NCBI GenBank assembly: GCA_026398285.1 | Contig: JAPLTI010000358.1 | Coordinates: 1 to 5,027, forward strand | Reading direction: 5' to 3' | DNA from: Verrucomicrobiota bacterium | GTDB lineage: Bacteria; Verrucomicrobiota; Verrucomicrobiia; Chthoniobacterales; Terrimicrobiaceae | Length of the DNA stretch: 5,027 nucleotides | In this document: in pieces, positions 1 to 5,027 of the stretch | Layout of the letters: every line of letters begins with the position of its first letter | Numbering within the stretch: position 1 is the stretch's first letter | The notes under the pieces: model-generated | What the model was told of the DNA's origin: nothing | Databases searched by the model: none | The model's input: the letters and a program-made list of their open reading frames with translations, nothing else | Translations under genes and position numbers: made by a program

Positions 1-201
1 GGCTTGCTGATTGGATCGGAACTCCTGGCGCTGCCGAAAGATCTGCCGCTTGTTTTAGCCGCCGCCGGAAAGATTGCCGCACCATACCGCCTCGCCTTCC
101 GCGCGCTTGGTCTCGAGGCGCGCAGCCGCATCCTCTCAGACGAAGAAGCCGCAGGACTCGCCGTGCGCGGCCAGCGAAAAATCCTCGAAAAAACGCGCTG
201 A
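1..201 (+). CDS. 2-dehydro-3-deoxygalactonokinase-like protein, C-terminal end (partial)
   Basis: The reading frame is open from the first base and ends at TGA 199-201, so only the last 66 residues are present; the start lies off the left edge. The visible part opens with GLLIGSE, followed by a hydrophobic stretch (LPLVLAAAG) and then PYRLAFRALGLEA and a closing acidic LSDEEAAGLAVRG. This order (LIGxE helix, strand ending in a glycine, Y-x-x-A-x-x-x-LG, then a D/E-rich turn and GL) is the usual C-terminal layout of DgoK-type kinases, which phosphorylate 2-keto-3-deoxygalactonate to the 6-phosphate in De Ley-Doudoroff-type sugar acid catabolism. That recognition comes from memory of the family and from a short tail, and the ATP-binding motifs are outside the window, so substrate specificity is open. 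The next gene follows after 41 bases on the same strand with no visible terminator, suggesting co-transcription. Confidence 0.68.
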   Translation, partial: GLLIGSELLALPKDLPLVLAAAGKIAAPYRLAFRALGLEARSRILSDEEAAGLAVRGQRKILEKTR

Positions 202-211
202 CCTTCGAAGC

Positions 212-217
212 AAGGAG
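212..217 (+). promoter_or_regulatory. AAGGAG Shine-Dalgarno-like sequence, poorly placed
   Basis: AAGGAG is a near-perfect anti-16S match in the short gap after the kinase stop codon. It ends 25 bases before the ATG at 243, too far for normal spacing. No ATG, GTG or TTG in the hydrolase frame lies closer to it. It may be a decayed or coincidental site, or it may help ribosomes load for the hydrolase. Confidence 0.25.
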
Positions 218-242
218 TGAACCCTCGATCTCAACCGCACCA

Positions 243-1406
243 ATGAACACATCAAAACTCCCTGCATGGAACATGGATTTTCTCTCGGAGCCACCGCGCG
301 TTGACGCGGATCCGGAGCATAGCATGGAAGGCGTCGAGGCGGTCTTCTTTGAGGGGGTTCCCTGGAAAGGCAAGCCAACCCGCATTTTTGCGTATTATGG
401 CATTCCGACAACCCAACCGAGCGAGCAAGTTCCAGCCATGGTGCTGGTGCATGGAGGCGGTGGATCGGCATTCATTCCTTGGGTGAAGCTATGGGTGAGT
501 CGCGGATACGCCGCCATCGCCATGGACACCTGCGGCTGCATAAGCGGTGGCGGGCATGAAAACCATACCCGCCATGCGGACGGCGGCCCTGCCGGTTGGG
601 GCGGGTTCAACCAGATTGATGAACCGGCCGAGGATCAATGGACCTTCCATGCCGTGTCGGCGGTGATCAAGGCTCACTCACTACTCCGATCCTTTCCGCA
701 AGTGGCCCCCGCCAGAATCGGCATCACCGGCGTTTCCTGGGGTGGATATCTGACATGCATTGCGGCAGGACTCGATCAGCGGTTCGCGTTCGCCGCACCG
801 GTGTATGGCTGTGGATTTCTGACGGAGAATTCGACCTGGCTGGGAGAGTTTGAAAAAATGAAACCCGGCGGCGCAGAATGCTGGAGGCGGCTATGGGATC
901 CTTTGAATTACCTGCCGCAGGTGAAGTGTCCCATGCTCTGGGTGAATGGAACCAACGACTTCGCCTTTCCGATGGATTCCTGGCAGAAGTCCTACCGACT
1001 GCCCGAAGGCTCACGAACTTTGTCGCTGCGTGTGCGCATGAAGCATGGACATGGAGGACCGGGTGAAAACCCGCCAGAGATTCACGCTCTGGCCGAGGCG
1101 CTCTTTCGCGACGGCAGCCTGCTCGCCCAAATCACCCACTGCAGCCTGGAAAGCGGAGTCTTCGCTGCCAACTTTGAGAGCCGGGAGCCGATTACCAAGG
1201 CCGAGTTGAGCTACACGAACGATACGGGTCCGTGGGTGGATCGTCACTGGCAGTCAATGCCGGCGGAGCTGGATTTTTCCAGCGGAACGGTCTCGGCAAA
1301 ATTCCCCGCAGCATCCGCCGTCTGCTACCTGAATTTATTCGACGCAAAGGATCGCGTGGTGAGCAGTGAACATGTGGTGAGCCAAGTTGGAAAACACCCG
1401 GAATAA
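243..1406 (+). CDS. Alpha/beta hydrolase, acetylxylan-esterase/prolyl-oligopeptidase-like, with C-terminal beta domain
   Basis: This is a complete 387-residue serine hydrolase. Visible elements in order are the strand and oxyanion loop MVLVHGGGG (about 66-74), strand AAIAMDTCG (90-98), nucleophile elbow GVSWGG with Ser165, acid candidate Asp239 in NGTND (235-239), and His268 or His270 in KHGHGG. PVYGCGF (186-192) and WDP (218-220) are also typical of the subgroup often labelled acetylxylan esterase or PhoPQ-activated-like hydrolase. Residues from about 295 to 387 form a separate beta-rich tail (LSYTNDTGPW, YLNLFD, SSEHVV) that often follows such hydrolases. No signal peptide or membrane segment is seen at the N-terminus, so a cytoplasmic location is inferred. 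It probably cleaves an ester or acyl group on a sugar or glycan fragment, but the substrate is unknown. ATG 243 is the first start in frame; Met11 (position 273) has no better ribosome site. It follows the kinase gene and ends at TAA 1404-1406. Confidence 0.88.
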   Translation: MNTSKLPAWNMDFLSEPPRVDADPEHSMEGVEAVFFEGVPWKGKPTRIFAYYGIPTTQPSEQVPAMVLVHGGGGSAFIPWVKLWVSRGYAAIAMDTCGCISGGGHENHTRHADGGPAGWGGFNQIDEPAEDQWTFHAVSAVIKAHSLLRSFPQVAPARIGITGVSWGGYLTCIAAGLDQRFAFAAPVYGCGFLTENSTWLGEFEKMKPGGAECWRRLWDPLNYLPQVKCPMLWVNGTNDFAFPMDSWQKSYRLPEGSRTLSLRVRMKHGHGGPGENPPEIHALAEALFRDGSLLAQITHCSLESGVFAANFESREPITKAELSYTNDTGPWVDRHWQSMPAELDFSSGTVSAKFPAASAVCYLNLFDAKDRVVSSEHVVSQVGKHPE

Positions 1407-1497
1407 CTAAAAACAACAAGCTCCGCGTCTTGTGGCCGTTGATTAAGTCCCAAGGCTCGTGCCGGAATTTCCCCTCTGCTGAATGCTAAAACAATAG

Positions 1498-1584
1498 TGC
1501 AGGCTCAAAGCAGGCGACCAAGTCACCATCGAAATCGACCGCATCGGCAAACTCACCAATCCCGTCATCCTCGAGAAGGTCTGA
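1498..1584 (+). pseudogene. C-terminal remnant of a fumarylacetoacetate hydrolase (FAH) family gene
   Basis: This frame starts directly after TAG 1495-1497 and ends at TGA 1582-1584. It reads Cys-Arg, then LKAGDQVTIEIDRIGKLTNP (1504-1563), then VILEKV. The pattern L-K-x-G-D-x-V-x-x-E-I-x-x-I-G-x-L-x-N-P-V is the characteristic C-terminal tail of FAH-fold enzymes (fumarylacetoacetate hydrolases, 2-keto-3-deoxy acid hydrolases, ureidoglycolate lyase relatives), which hydrolyse C-C bonds or process 2-keto acids. Only 28 of the usual roughly 280 or more codons survive. The stretch has no ATG, GTG or TTG start, and the expected preceding GTPxGVG-type segment is absent in the neighbouring frames upstream. 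It is therefore best read as what remains after a deletion or rearrangement whose breakpoint lies at or just before 1498. It lies on the same strand as the kinase and hydrolase, so it may once have been the third gene of that operon. The family call rests on one motif. Confidence 0.66.
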
Positions 1585-1596
1585 GGTCTCTCCTCT

Positions 1597-1635
1597 AAAA
1601 AACAGAAAATGAACGCTGGTTCACCCTGCGCGTTC
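1597..1635 (-). terminator. Probable Rho-independent terminator of the minus-strand operon
   Basis: Read on the minus strand, GAACGC (1635-1630) and GCGTTC (1616-1611) form a perfect 6-bp stem around a 13-base loop. It is followed at once by the T-rich run ATTTTCTGTTTTTTAG (1610-1595). The structure begins 22 bases after the oxidoreductase stop codon, the right place to end that transcript. The stem is short and the loop fairly long, so strength is uncertain. On the plus strand no T-run follows the stem, so it is unlikely to serve the hydrolase gene. Confidence 0.5.
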
Positions 1636-1657
1636 GGAGATCCATCGCCAGGTTCCA

Positions 1658-3127
1658 TCAAGCGAATGTCTTTTTCAGATACTCGATCAAATGGGTGCTG
1701 CACGGCCATTCCAGTTCGGCGTGCTGCATGCGGAGGGTTTCTCGGAGCGCCTCGGCCGGGACATCTCGGAGAGTAGCGCCCTTCTCTTTGGCGAGAGCGC
1801 TTGCGACACCAGCGGCGTGGCCGAGGGCCATCATGGTGCGGGAGAGGCGACAACTGGAGGCGGCGATGGAGCTGAAGCTCGCACCGCGACAGGCGACCAG
1901 AAGGTTATTGATTCCCTTGGGCAGCAGGCAGCGGTAGGGAACGCCGTAGGGCTCGCGCAATTCGACGCATCCCCCACCCTCACCGTGGCGATCCATCGCA
2001 TGGTCGGCGAGCGTGATGATATCGGGGTCGGTTTGGCGACTGATACCTTTCAGGATATCATGCTCGGTGAGGATGTATTCGCCGACGACGCGCACGGTCT
2101 CGCGCACGCCGAGAGCCGGGGCGATCCATGAGATTGTGTAACGCTGGAACTCGGGAAAATCGGGACGGGTTTGGAGGTAATGCCAGTGGGCAAGAACGCG
2201 GCGTCGGCACTCGGCGTAAGCGGCAGGATATCCAAGATCCAGAAACTCCTCACCCTGCATGGTGGGCAGCATGTTCATGTTAAGGTCACCATTGGCGTAG
2301 CCGGAATTCAACCATGCAGGAAAGCGGGCCTGCCACCAGCATTCGGATGGAACATCCGGCGGCAGCGGATCAACTGCGGCATGATCTCGCTGCGTGATGC
2401 GGTAGATGAGGGTCACGGCATTAACCTTGGAGGATGCCTGCTCGGGAGCATCCGGTTCACCAAAGGTTTCACGCGCTTCCTGGCCGCGCATCAGTTTGCA
2501 ACCGGCGGCCTGACAGAGCTTCGCGTCGGCGGTGCTATCGACAAAGAGCGAGGCGCGCACTTCTTCGCCGTTTTCGAGGATGAGGCTTTCGAGGCTGCCA
2601 TCCCTCACGCGCACTTCGCGAAAGGCTGTATTCGTGAGGATCGTGCATTTGCCGGTTTCGGCAAGCATCTCACCCACCACGCGCGAGTAGGCCTCAGGCT
2701 CAAAGACGATGGAGCGAAATGCGGAGGAGCGTCCAAACTTTTCCTCGGGCGAAAGTTCCTTGAGCGAGTGGCGCTGCATGGAATCGGCATAGGTCGCTGC
2801 AGGATCGGGCAAGGCTTCGCCGCCGGGATAGGCTGGTTCTCCCGGTTGTGGCACAACGCAGTGGCGTGCCATGCGCACAATGGCGACGGCGTTGGGGATT
2901 TTTTGAAGGCGCTGATAAATTTCGAATGGAAACGAAGTGCCGCCGACACCAGGTTCCCAATTGTGAACGCCGCCACGAACGGCATTGCCGCCGAGCGTGT
3001 CGGATTTTTCAATCAGCAGGACAGAAAGCCCCATGCGTGCAGCAGCCAGCGCGGCCCCAATGCCACCGCTACCCGCGCCCACGACGCAGAGATCATACTC
3101 AGGTTGCTTTGTCTTGGATTGGATCAT
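1658..3127 (-). CDS. FAD-dependent oxidoreductase (PF12831-like, FAD_oxidored family)
   Basis: This is a complete 489-residue flavoprotein. The N-terminus carries a dinucleotide-binding Rossmann fold: strand YDLCVVG (11-17), glycine loop G17-x-G19-x-x-G22, and acidic Glu40 ending the second strand to hold the FAD ribose. Further family marks are LGGNAVRGG (45-53), the DSTADAKLCQAAG segment (197-209), GVRETVRVVGEYILT (340-354), and the C-terminal FAD-closing region with PYGVPYRCLLPKGINNLLVA (393-412) and LGHAAGVASALA (435-446). No signal peptide or membrane helix is seen, so it is probably cytoplasmic. Enzymes of this type are frequent in carbohydrate clusters, but few have a known substrate, so the reaction (probably oxidation of a hydroxyl or C-H group) stays undefined. 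Its ATG overlaps the TGA of the upstream glycosidase-like gene by four bases and has no Shine-Dalgarno sequence, which points to translational coupling. A likely terminator follows the stop codon. Confidence 0.9.
   Translation of the reverse strand: MIQSKTKQPEYDLCVVGAGSGGIGAALAAARMGLSVLLIEKSDTLGGNAVRGGVHNWEPGVGGTSFPFEIYQRLQKIPNAVAIVRMARHCVVPQPGEPAYPGGEALPDPAATYADSMQRHSLKELSPEEKFGRSSAFRSIVFEPEAYSRVVGEMLAETGKCTILTNTAFREVRVRDGSLESLILENGEEVRASLFVDSTADAKLCQAAGCKLMRGQEARETFGEPDAPEQASSKVNAVTLIYRITQRDHAAVDPLPPDVPSECWWQARFPAWLNSGYANGDLNMNMLPTMQGEEFLDLGYPAAYAECRRRVLAHWHYLQTRPDFPEFQRYTISWIAPALGVRETVRVVGEYILTEHDILKGISRQTDPDIITLADHAMDRHGEGGGCVELREPYGVPYRCLLPKGINNLLVACRGASFSSIAASSCRLSRTMMALGHAAGVASALAKEKGATLRDVPAEALRETLRMQHAELEWPCSTHLIEYLKKTFA
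3124..3127 (-). promoter_or_regulatory. ATGA stop/start overlap (translational coupling site)
   Basis: On the minus strand the sequence ATGA contains the ATG of the oxidoreductase (3127-3125) and the TGA of the glycosidase-like gene (3126-3124). The preceding bases (AAATTTCATC region) hold no Shine-Dalgarno match, so ribosomes finishing the first gene probably restart on the second, tying their amounts together. Confidence 0.75.
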
Positions 3128-4428
3128 GATGAAATTTCAAAATCGGCCGTGCGTTTTCGCGCGGGATCGTAAAAATGGGCAGGCAACTCGCGCACGGCAA
3201 GCAGCATGGAGGTCTCCGGCCAGGTGCTCATCTGGGAGGTATGGCCATTCGGCTCAAGACCATCCATCGTCATGAGACGCTCAGAGATGCTGCCGGGAGG
3301 GATCTCCCCCCAGATTTCCTCTTGCCCCTTTTGGACAATCATCTGCGGGATGCATTGAGTGATGTCTTCGAGCACCCGGAGGTATCGTTCCTCGCCGGTG
3401 ACTTCATACAAACCAAGCAGTGCTTCTCCAGAAGCCGTGCAGATGCCAGGTGCGCCGTGTTGGTTTTGGGTGTTCGCAAAAACCGCGCCTCGCGCTTGGA
3501 TGCCGAGTCGGGCGAGCGGCGTTCCTTCTGGCAGGATTGCATCATAACTGAGAACCCAGGTGCAGAAAAGATCGGCGGCTTCGCGAGCCCATGCGAGATG
3601 CTGTGGATTTTTGGTGGCGGCATGCAGATGAACCAAGCCTGCAAGCAGGGCATAGTTGCTCTCGCTATCGGCCGCTGTGAGTGCATCGCCGACACCACCG
3701 CAAGTGATCCCGCGCGCCAGAAAATGCTGGCAATAGTAACTGGCCAGTTTTTCGGCCACCTCAAGATAGCGCGCTTCACCAAACCATGCCGCGCCGCGCA
3801 CGAGAGGTTCAATGCCGAAGGCCCCGCAGGTGCTGTCGCCCCACTGCACATCGCCCGTTTCCAAATCGATGTTGTAGCCGAGATGCCCGAAGCGTTCGAA
3901 GGTGCGACAGGCGGCATCGAGATTGCTTCGCGCTGCCGCTTCCCAATGCGACTGGATTTTTTCTCCCTGACTCTGCAAATGCGATAGGCACTTGAGCACA
4001 TCGCGCGTGCATTCCAGCGGTCGTCGAACAAGGGAAAATGCCCGGCAGTTCGGTCGGCGGAATCCCACACTGAACCACTTCTCGCCATCATGACCGCCAT
4101 TAAAATATCCGCTCGGTGAAATCGCCTCGCGACAGAACACATCGAGCATGCGCAGCGCGCGTTGACGGGAAACATCCGATCCGATCATCGAAACAATCGT
4201 CACACCTCCGCTCACCCAACCTGTCTGCACGGCATAGCGTGCGTTTAGGTTGATCCCTGAACGGTAGAATCCATTTTTCTCATCCCAGTTGTATGCATTG
4301 AACTTTTCCTCGATGAGAGCGGCGCACTGATGAAACGAAAGTGAAGGGCGCCGGGGTTCCTTGCCGCGATGCTCATGCCCGTATTCAGCAACGCGGGTCA
4401 CGAACTCGGGGATGGATGAGGCTTCCAC
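3124..4428 (-). CDS. Glycosidase-like (alpha/alpha)6-barrel protein, downstream part of a probably frameshifted gene
   Basis: This 434-residue frame reads as a helical-barrel carbohydrate-active protein. Repeating helices alternate with conserved loops: QTGWVSGG (68-75), SGYFNGGHDGEKWFS (106-120), VQWGDST (194-200), GGVGDALTAADSESNYALL (244-262), WVLSYD (291-296), FANTQNQHGAPGICTASGEAL (317-337) and ERLMTMDGLEPNGHTSQMS (383-401). Acidic and polar residues such as Asp198, Asp248, Asp254, Glu256 and Asp296 are candidates for the active site. The pattern recalls (alpha/alpha)6 glycosidases and lyases, but I cannot name a GH family. The C-terminus (ELPAHFYDP, then a short tail) looks complete. 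The GTG at 4428 is only the first possible start: it has no ribosome site, and the frame is open back to 4485. The sequence just before it (VKIIRVEASSIPEFV) resembles the linker that follows a beta-sandwich domain, so this is probably the second half of one longer protein whose first half is encoded at 5027-4439. It is coupled to the oxidoreductase gene downstream. Confidence 0.72.
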   Translation of the reverse strand: MEASSIPEFVTRVAEYGHEHRGKEPRRPSLSFHQCAALIEEKFNAYNWDEKNGFYRSGINLNARYAVQTGWVSGGVTIVSMIGSDVSRQRALRMLDVFCREAISPSGYFNGGHDGEKWFSVGFRRPNCRAFSLVRRPLECTRDVLKCLSHLQSQGEKIQSHWEAAARSNLDAACRTFERFGHLGYNIDLETGDVQWGDSTCGAFGIEPLVRGAAWFGEARYLEVAEKLASYYCQHFLARGITCGGVGDALTAADSESNYALLAGLVHLHAATKNPQHLAWAREAADLFCTWVLSYDAILPEGTPLARLGIQARGAVFANTQNQHGAPGICTASGEALLGLYEVTGEERYLRVLEDITQCIPQMIVQKGQEEIWGEIPPGSISERLMTMDGLEPNGHTSQMSTWPETSMLLAVRELPAHFYDPARKRTADFEISS

Positions 4429-4438
4429 GCGAATGATC

Positions 4439-4485
4439 TTAACCAGTATCGATCCAATCGCAGAAGCGGTAACGACGTTTGCGCC
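4439..4485 (-). other. Frame-overlap zone: probable single-base frameshift
   Basis: The upstream frame stays open to TAA 4441-4439, while the downstream frame is open from 4485 (after a TAA at 4488-4486), so a one-base indel anywhere here would join them. The upstream frame still looks protein-like up to YRFCDWIDT, and the downstream frame becomes protein-like from VKIIRVEASS. The best switch point is therefore near the GG at 4444-4443: reading ACT, skipping one G, then GTT AAG gives WIDTVKIIRVEASS without a stop. Whether this is a real mutation, a sequencing error or programmed shifting cannot be told. I see no slippery heptamer. Confidence 0.6.
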
Positions 4486-5027
4486 TTACCGGCAGGCAAA
4501 TTTCGACCGACACGGGTTCGCCCGGAATCGTGATGAGATTCACACCCGTCACGCCCCATACTCCGTAAACTTCGATGCCAACGAGGAATCCCATTTTTTG
4601 CATGGGATCAAAAATTCCGACGACCGGCATGGTGAAGGCGTTCGCTGCGAATTCCGTCCGGTAATTCGTGTCGAGAGTCAGGCGCGGAATGTCGACTTGC
4701 AGCAAAGGGCCATTGGCATTCACGCCTTCCGTAGGGGCTTCGGGGCAGTAGGTCTGCTTGGAGACCAGCATGCGGTTGCCATCATACATCGCACCCGGTG
4801 CGATCACATAACTCGCCGCATCCAGTGCAAAATGCAGCGGTTGAATAAACTGAATGTTCTTAAGCGGAATCTTTGATTCGATCGAAAAACAAAGTTCGCT
4901 CGTGTCGCTGCGCGTTTGGCCTACGCTCAAGGAGCCTTCGAGACCTGTAAAAATATGGCCGTCCGCTCCATCAGGCCTTTTTGCCAATGGCACTGACTCC
5001 TGATGCGAGTTACGCACGCATGGCAGA
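4439..5027 (-). CDS. Beta-sandwich N-terminal part of the glycosidase-like protein (partial, probably frameshifted)
   Basis: The frame is open to the right edge (codons for Leu-Pro-Cys precede a GTG at 5017), so its true start is probably outside the window and the GTG is not a convincing start. Counting from that GTG, 192 residues are visible, rich in beta strands: LCFSIESKIPL (42-52), HFALDAASYVIAPGAMYDGNR (62-82), PLLQVDIPRL (104-113), MPVVGIFDP (130-138), GFLVGIEVYG (143-152) and PVSVEICLPVRRK (168-180). The YVxxPGAMYxGNR motif, the GIFDP...GFLV pair and the EICLP strand near the end are what I would expect of a beta-sandwich placed ahead of an (alpha/alpha)6 barrel in large bacterial carbohydrate-active proteins. 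No catalytic role is assigned to this part. It ends at TAA 4441-4439, 10 bases before the GTG of the barrel part, in a different frame. I read the two as one broken gene; two adjacent genes is the alternative. Confidence 0.62.
   Translation of the reverse strand, partial: LPCVRNSHQESVPLAKRPDGADGHIFTGLEGSLSVGQTRSDTSELCFSIESKIPLKNIQFIQPLHFALDAASYVIAPGAMYDGNRMLVSKQTYCPEAPTEGVNANGPLLQVDIPRLTLDTNYRTEFAANAFTMPVVGIFDPMQKMGFLVGIEVYGVWGVTGVNLITIPGEPVSVEICLPVRRKRRYRFCDWIDTG

Larger units (their letters stand above)
1407..1657. other. Convergent intergenic region, 251 bases
   Basis: This gap lies between the plus-strand hydrolase and the minus-strand oxidoreductase, whose 3' ends face each other. It holds a decayed FAH-family gene tail (1498-1584) and a probable minus-strand terminator (1597-1635). 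In 1407-1497 I see no coding signal on either strand beyond shadow frames, and only a weak 5-bp inverted repeat (ACAAG/CTTGT, 1416-1433) without a T-run. No convincing terminator for the hydrolase gene was found. Confidence 0.7.

Noticed and set aside
217..246. A nine-codon GTG-started frame ending in TGA that overlaps the hydrolase ATG as ATGA
   Set aside because: It could act as a coupling leader and would explain the distant AAGGAG, but the GTG overlaps the Shine-Dalgarno itself, so initiation there is not plausible.
1416..1433. Inverted repeat ACAAG/CTTGT after the hydrolase gene as a terminator
   Set aside because: The stem is only five base pairs, AT-rich, with an eight-base loop and no following T-run.
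1456..1469. CTCGTGCCGGAATT resembles the EcoRI cDNA-library adapter (CTCGTGCCGAATTC)
   Set aside because: It has an extra G and lacks the EcoRI site, and the flanking DNA continues as genomic-looking sequence; a chance resemblance is more likely than vector contamination.
2171..3172. A 333-codon open frame on the plus strand opposite the oxidoreductase
   Set aside because: It is exactly antisense to a protein with clear FAD-binding motifs, and its translation shows no recognisable domain. Long antisense frames are common in high-GC genes.
3175..3987. A 270-codon plus-strand open frame opposite the glycosidase-like gene
   Set aside because: It is antisense to a frame with conserved carbohydrate-enzyme-like loops, has no ribosome site of note, and reads as low-conservation shadow sequence.
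3339..4175. A 278-codon minus-strand frame inside the glycosidase-like gene
   Set aside because: It lies on the same strand in another register; the composition (many Ser, Arg, Ala, Cys) is that of an out-of-frame shadow, while the main frame carries coherent motifs.
5015..5017. GTG at 5017 as the true start of the beta-sandwich protein
   Set aside because: The frame stays open to the window edge, no proper ribosome site is visible in the few upstream bases, and proteins of this layout usually have more sequence before this point.

Overview
The window is high-GC bacterial DNA (roughly 55-60% by eye) packed with sugar-catabolism genes. The protein types resemble those common in polysaccharide-degrading Verrucomicrobiota, Planctomycetota and Lentisphaerota: an acetylxylan-esterase-like alpha/beta hydrolase with a C-terminal beta domain, a PF12831-like FAD oxidoreductase, and an (alpha/alpha)6-type glycosidase-like protein. 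Few strong Shine-Dalgarno sequences are visible. The phylum is an inference from protein style; no rRNA or marker gene is present.

Left part, plus strand (1-1584): the 3' end of a 2-dehydro-3-deoxygalactonokinase-like gene (1-201) is followed after 41 bases by a complete alpha/beta hydrolase (243-1406). In the following gap lies a start-less 28-codon stretch (1498-1584) that reads as the C-terminal tail of a fumarylacetoacetate hydrolase (FAH) family enzyme. It looks like the remnant of a third gene of the same strand.

Middle (1407-1657): a 251-base convergent gap between the two gene blocks. It holds the FAH remnant and a probable Rho-independent terminator for the minus-strand genes.

Right part, minus strand (5027 down to 1658): a protein with an N-terminal beta-sandwich-like region and a C-terminal helical-barrel region is encoded in two reading frames. 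The upstream piece (5027-4439) enters from outside the window and the downstream piece (4428-3124) lies in another frame, which looks like a single-base frameshift. The downstream piece overlaps the start of the FAD-dependent oxidoreductase (3127-1658) by four bases (ATGA), so the two are probably translationally coupled.

Taken together, this is a plausible carbohydrate and sugar-acid catabolic locus. A glycosidase-like protein and an oxidoreductase would act on an unknown glycan or glycoside, a hydrolase would remove ester groups, and a 2-keto-3-deoxy sugar acid kinase (with a lost FAH enzyme) would work downstream. Substrates cannot be read from the sequence. I see no CRISPR array, tRNA, rRNA, transposase or defence system.
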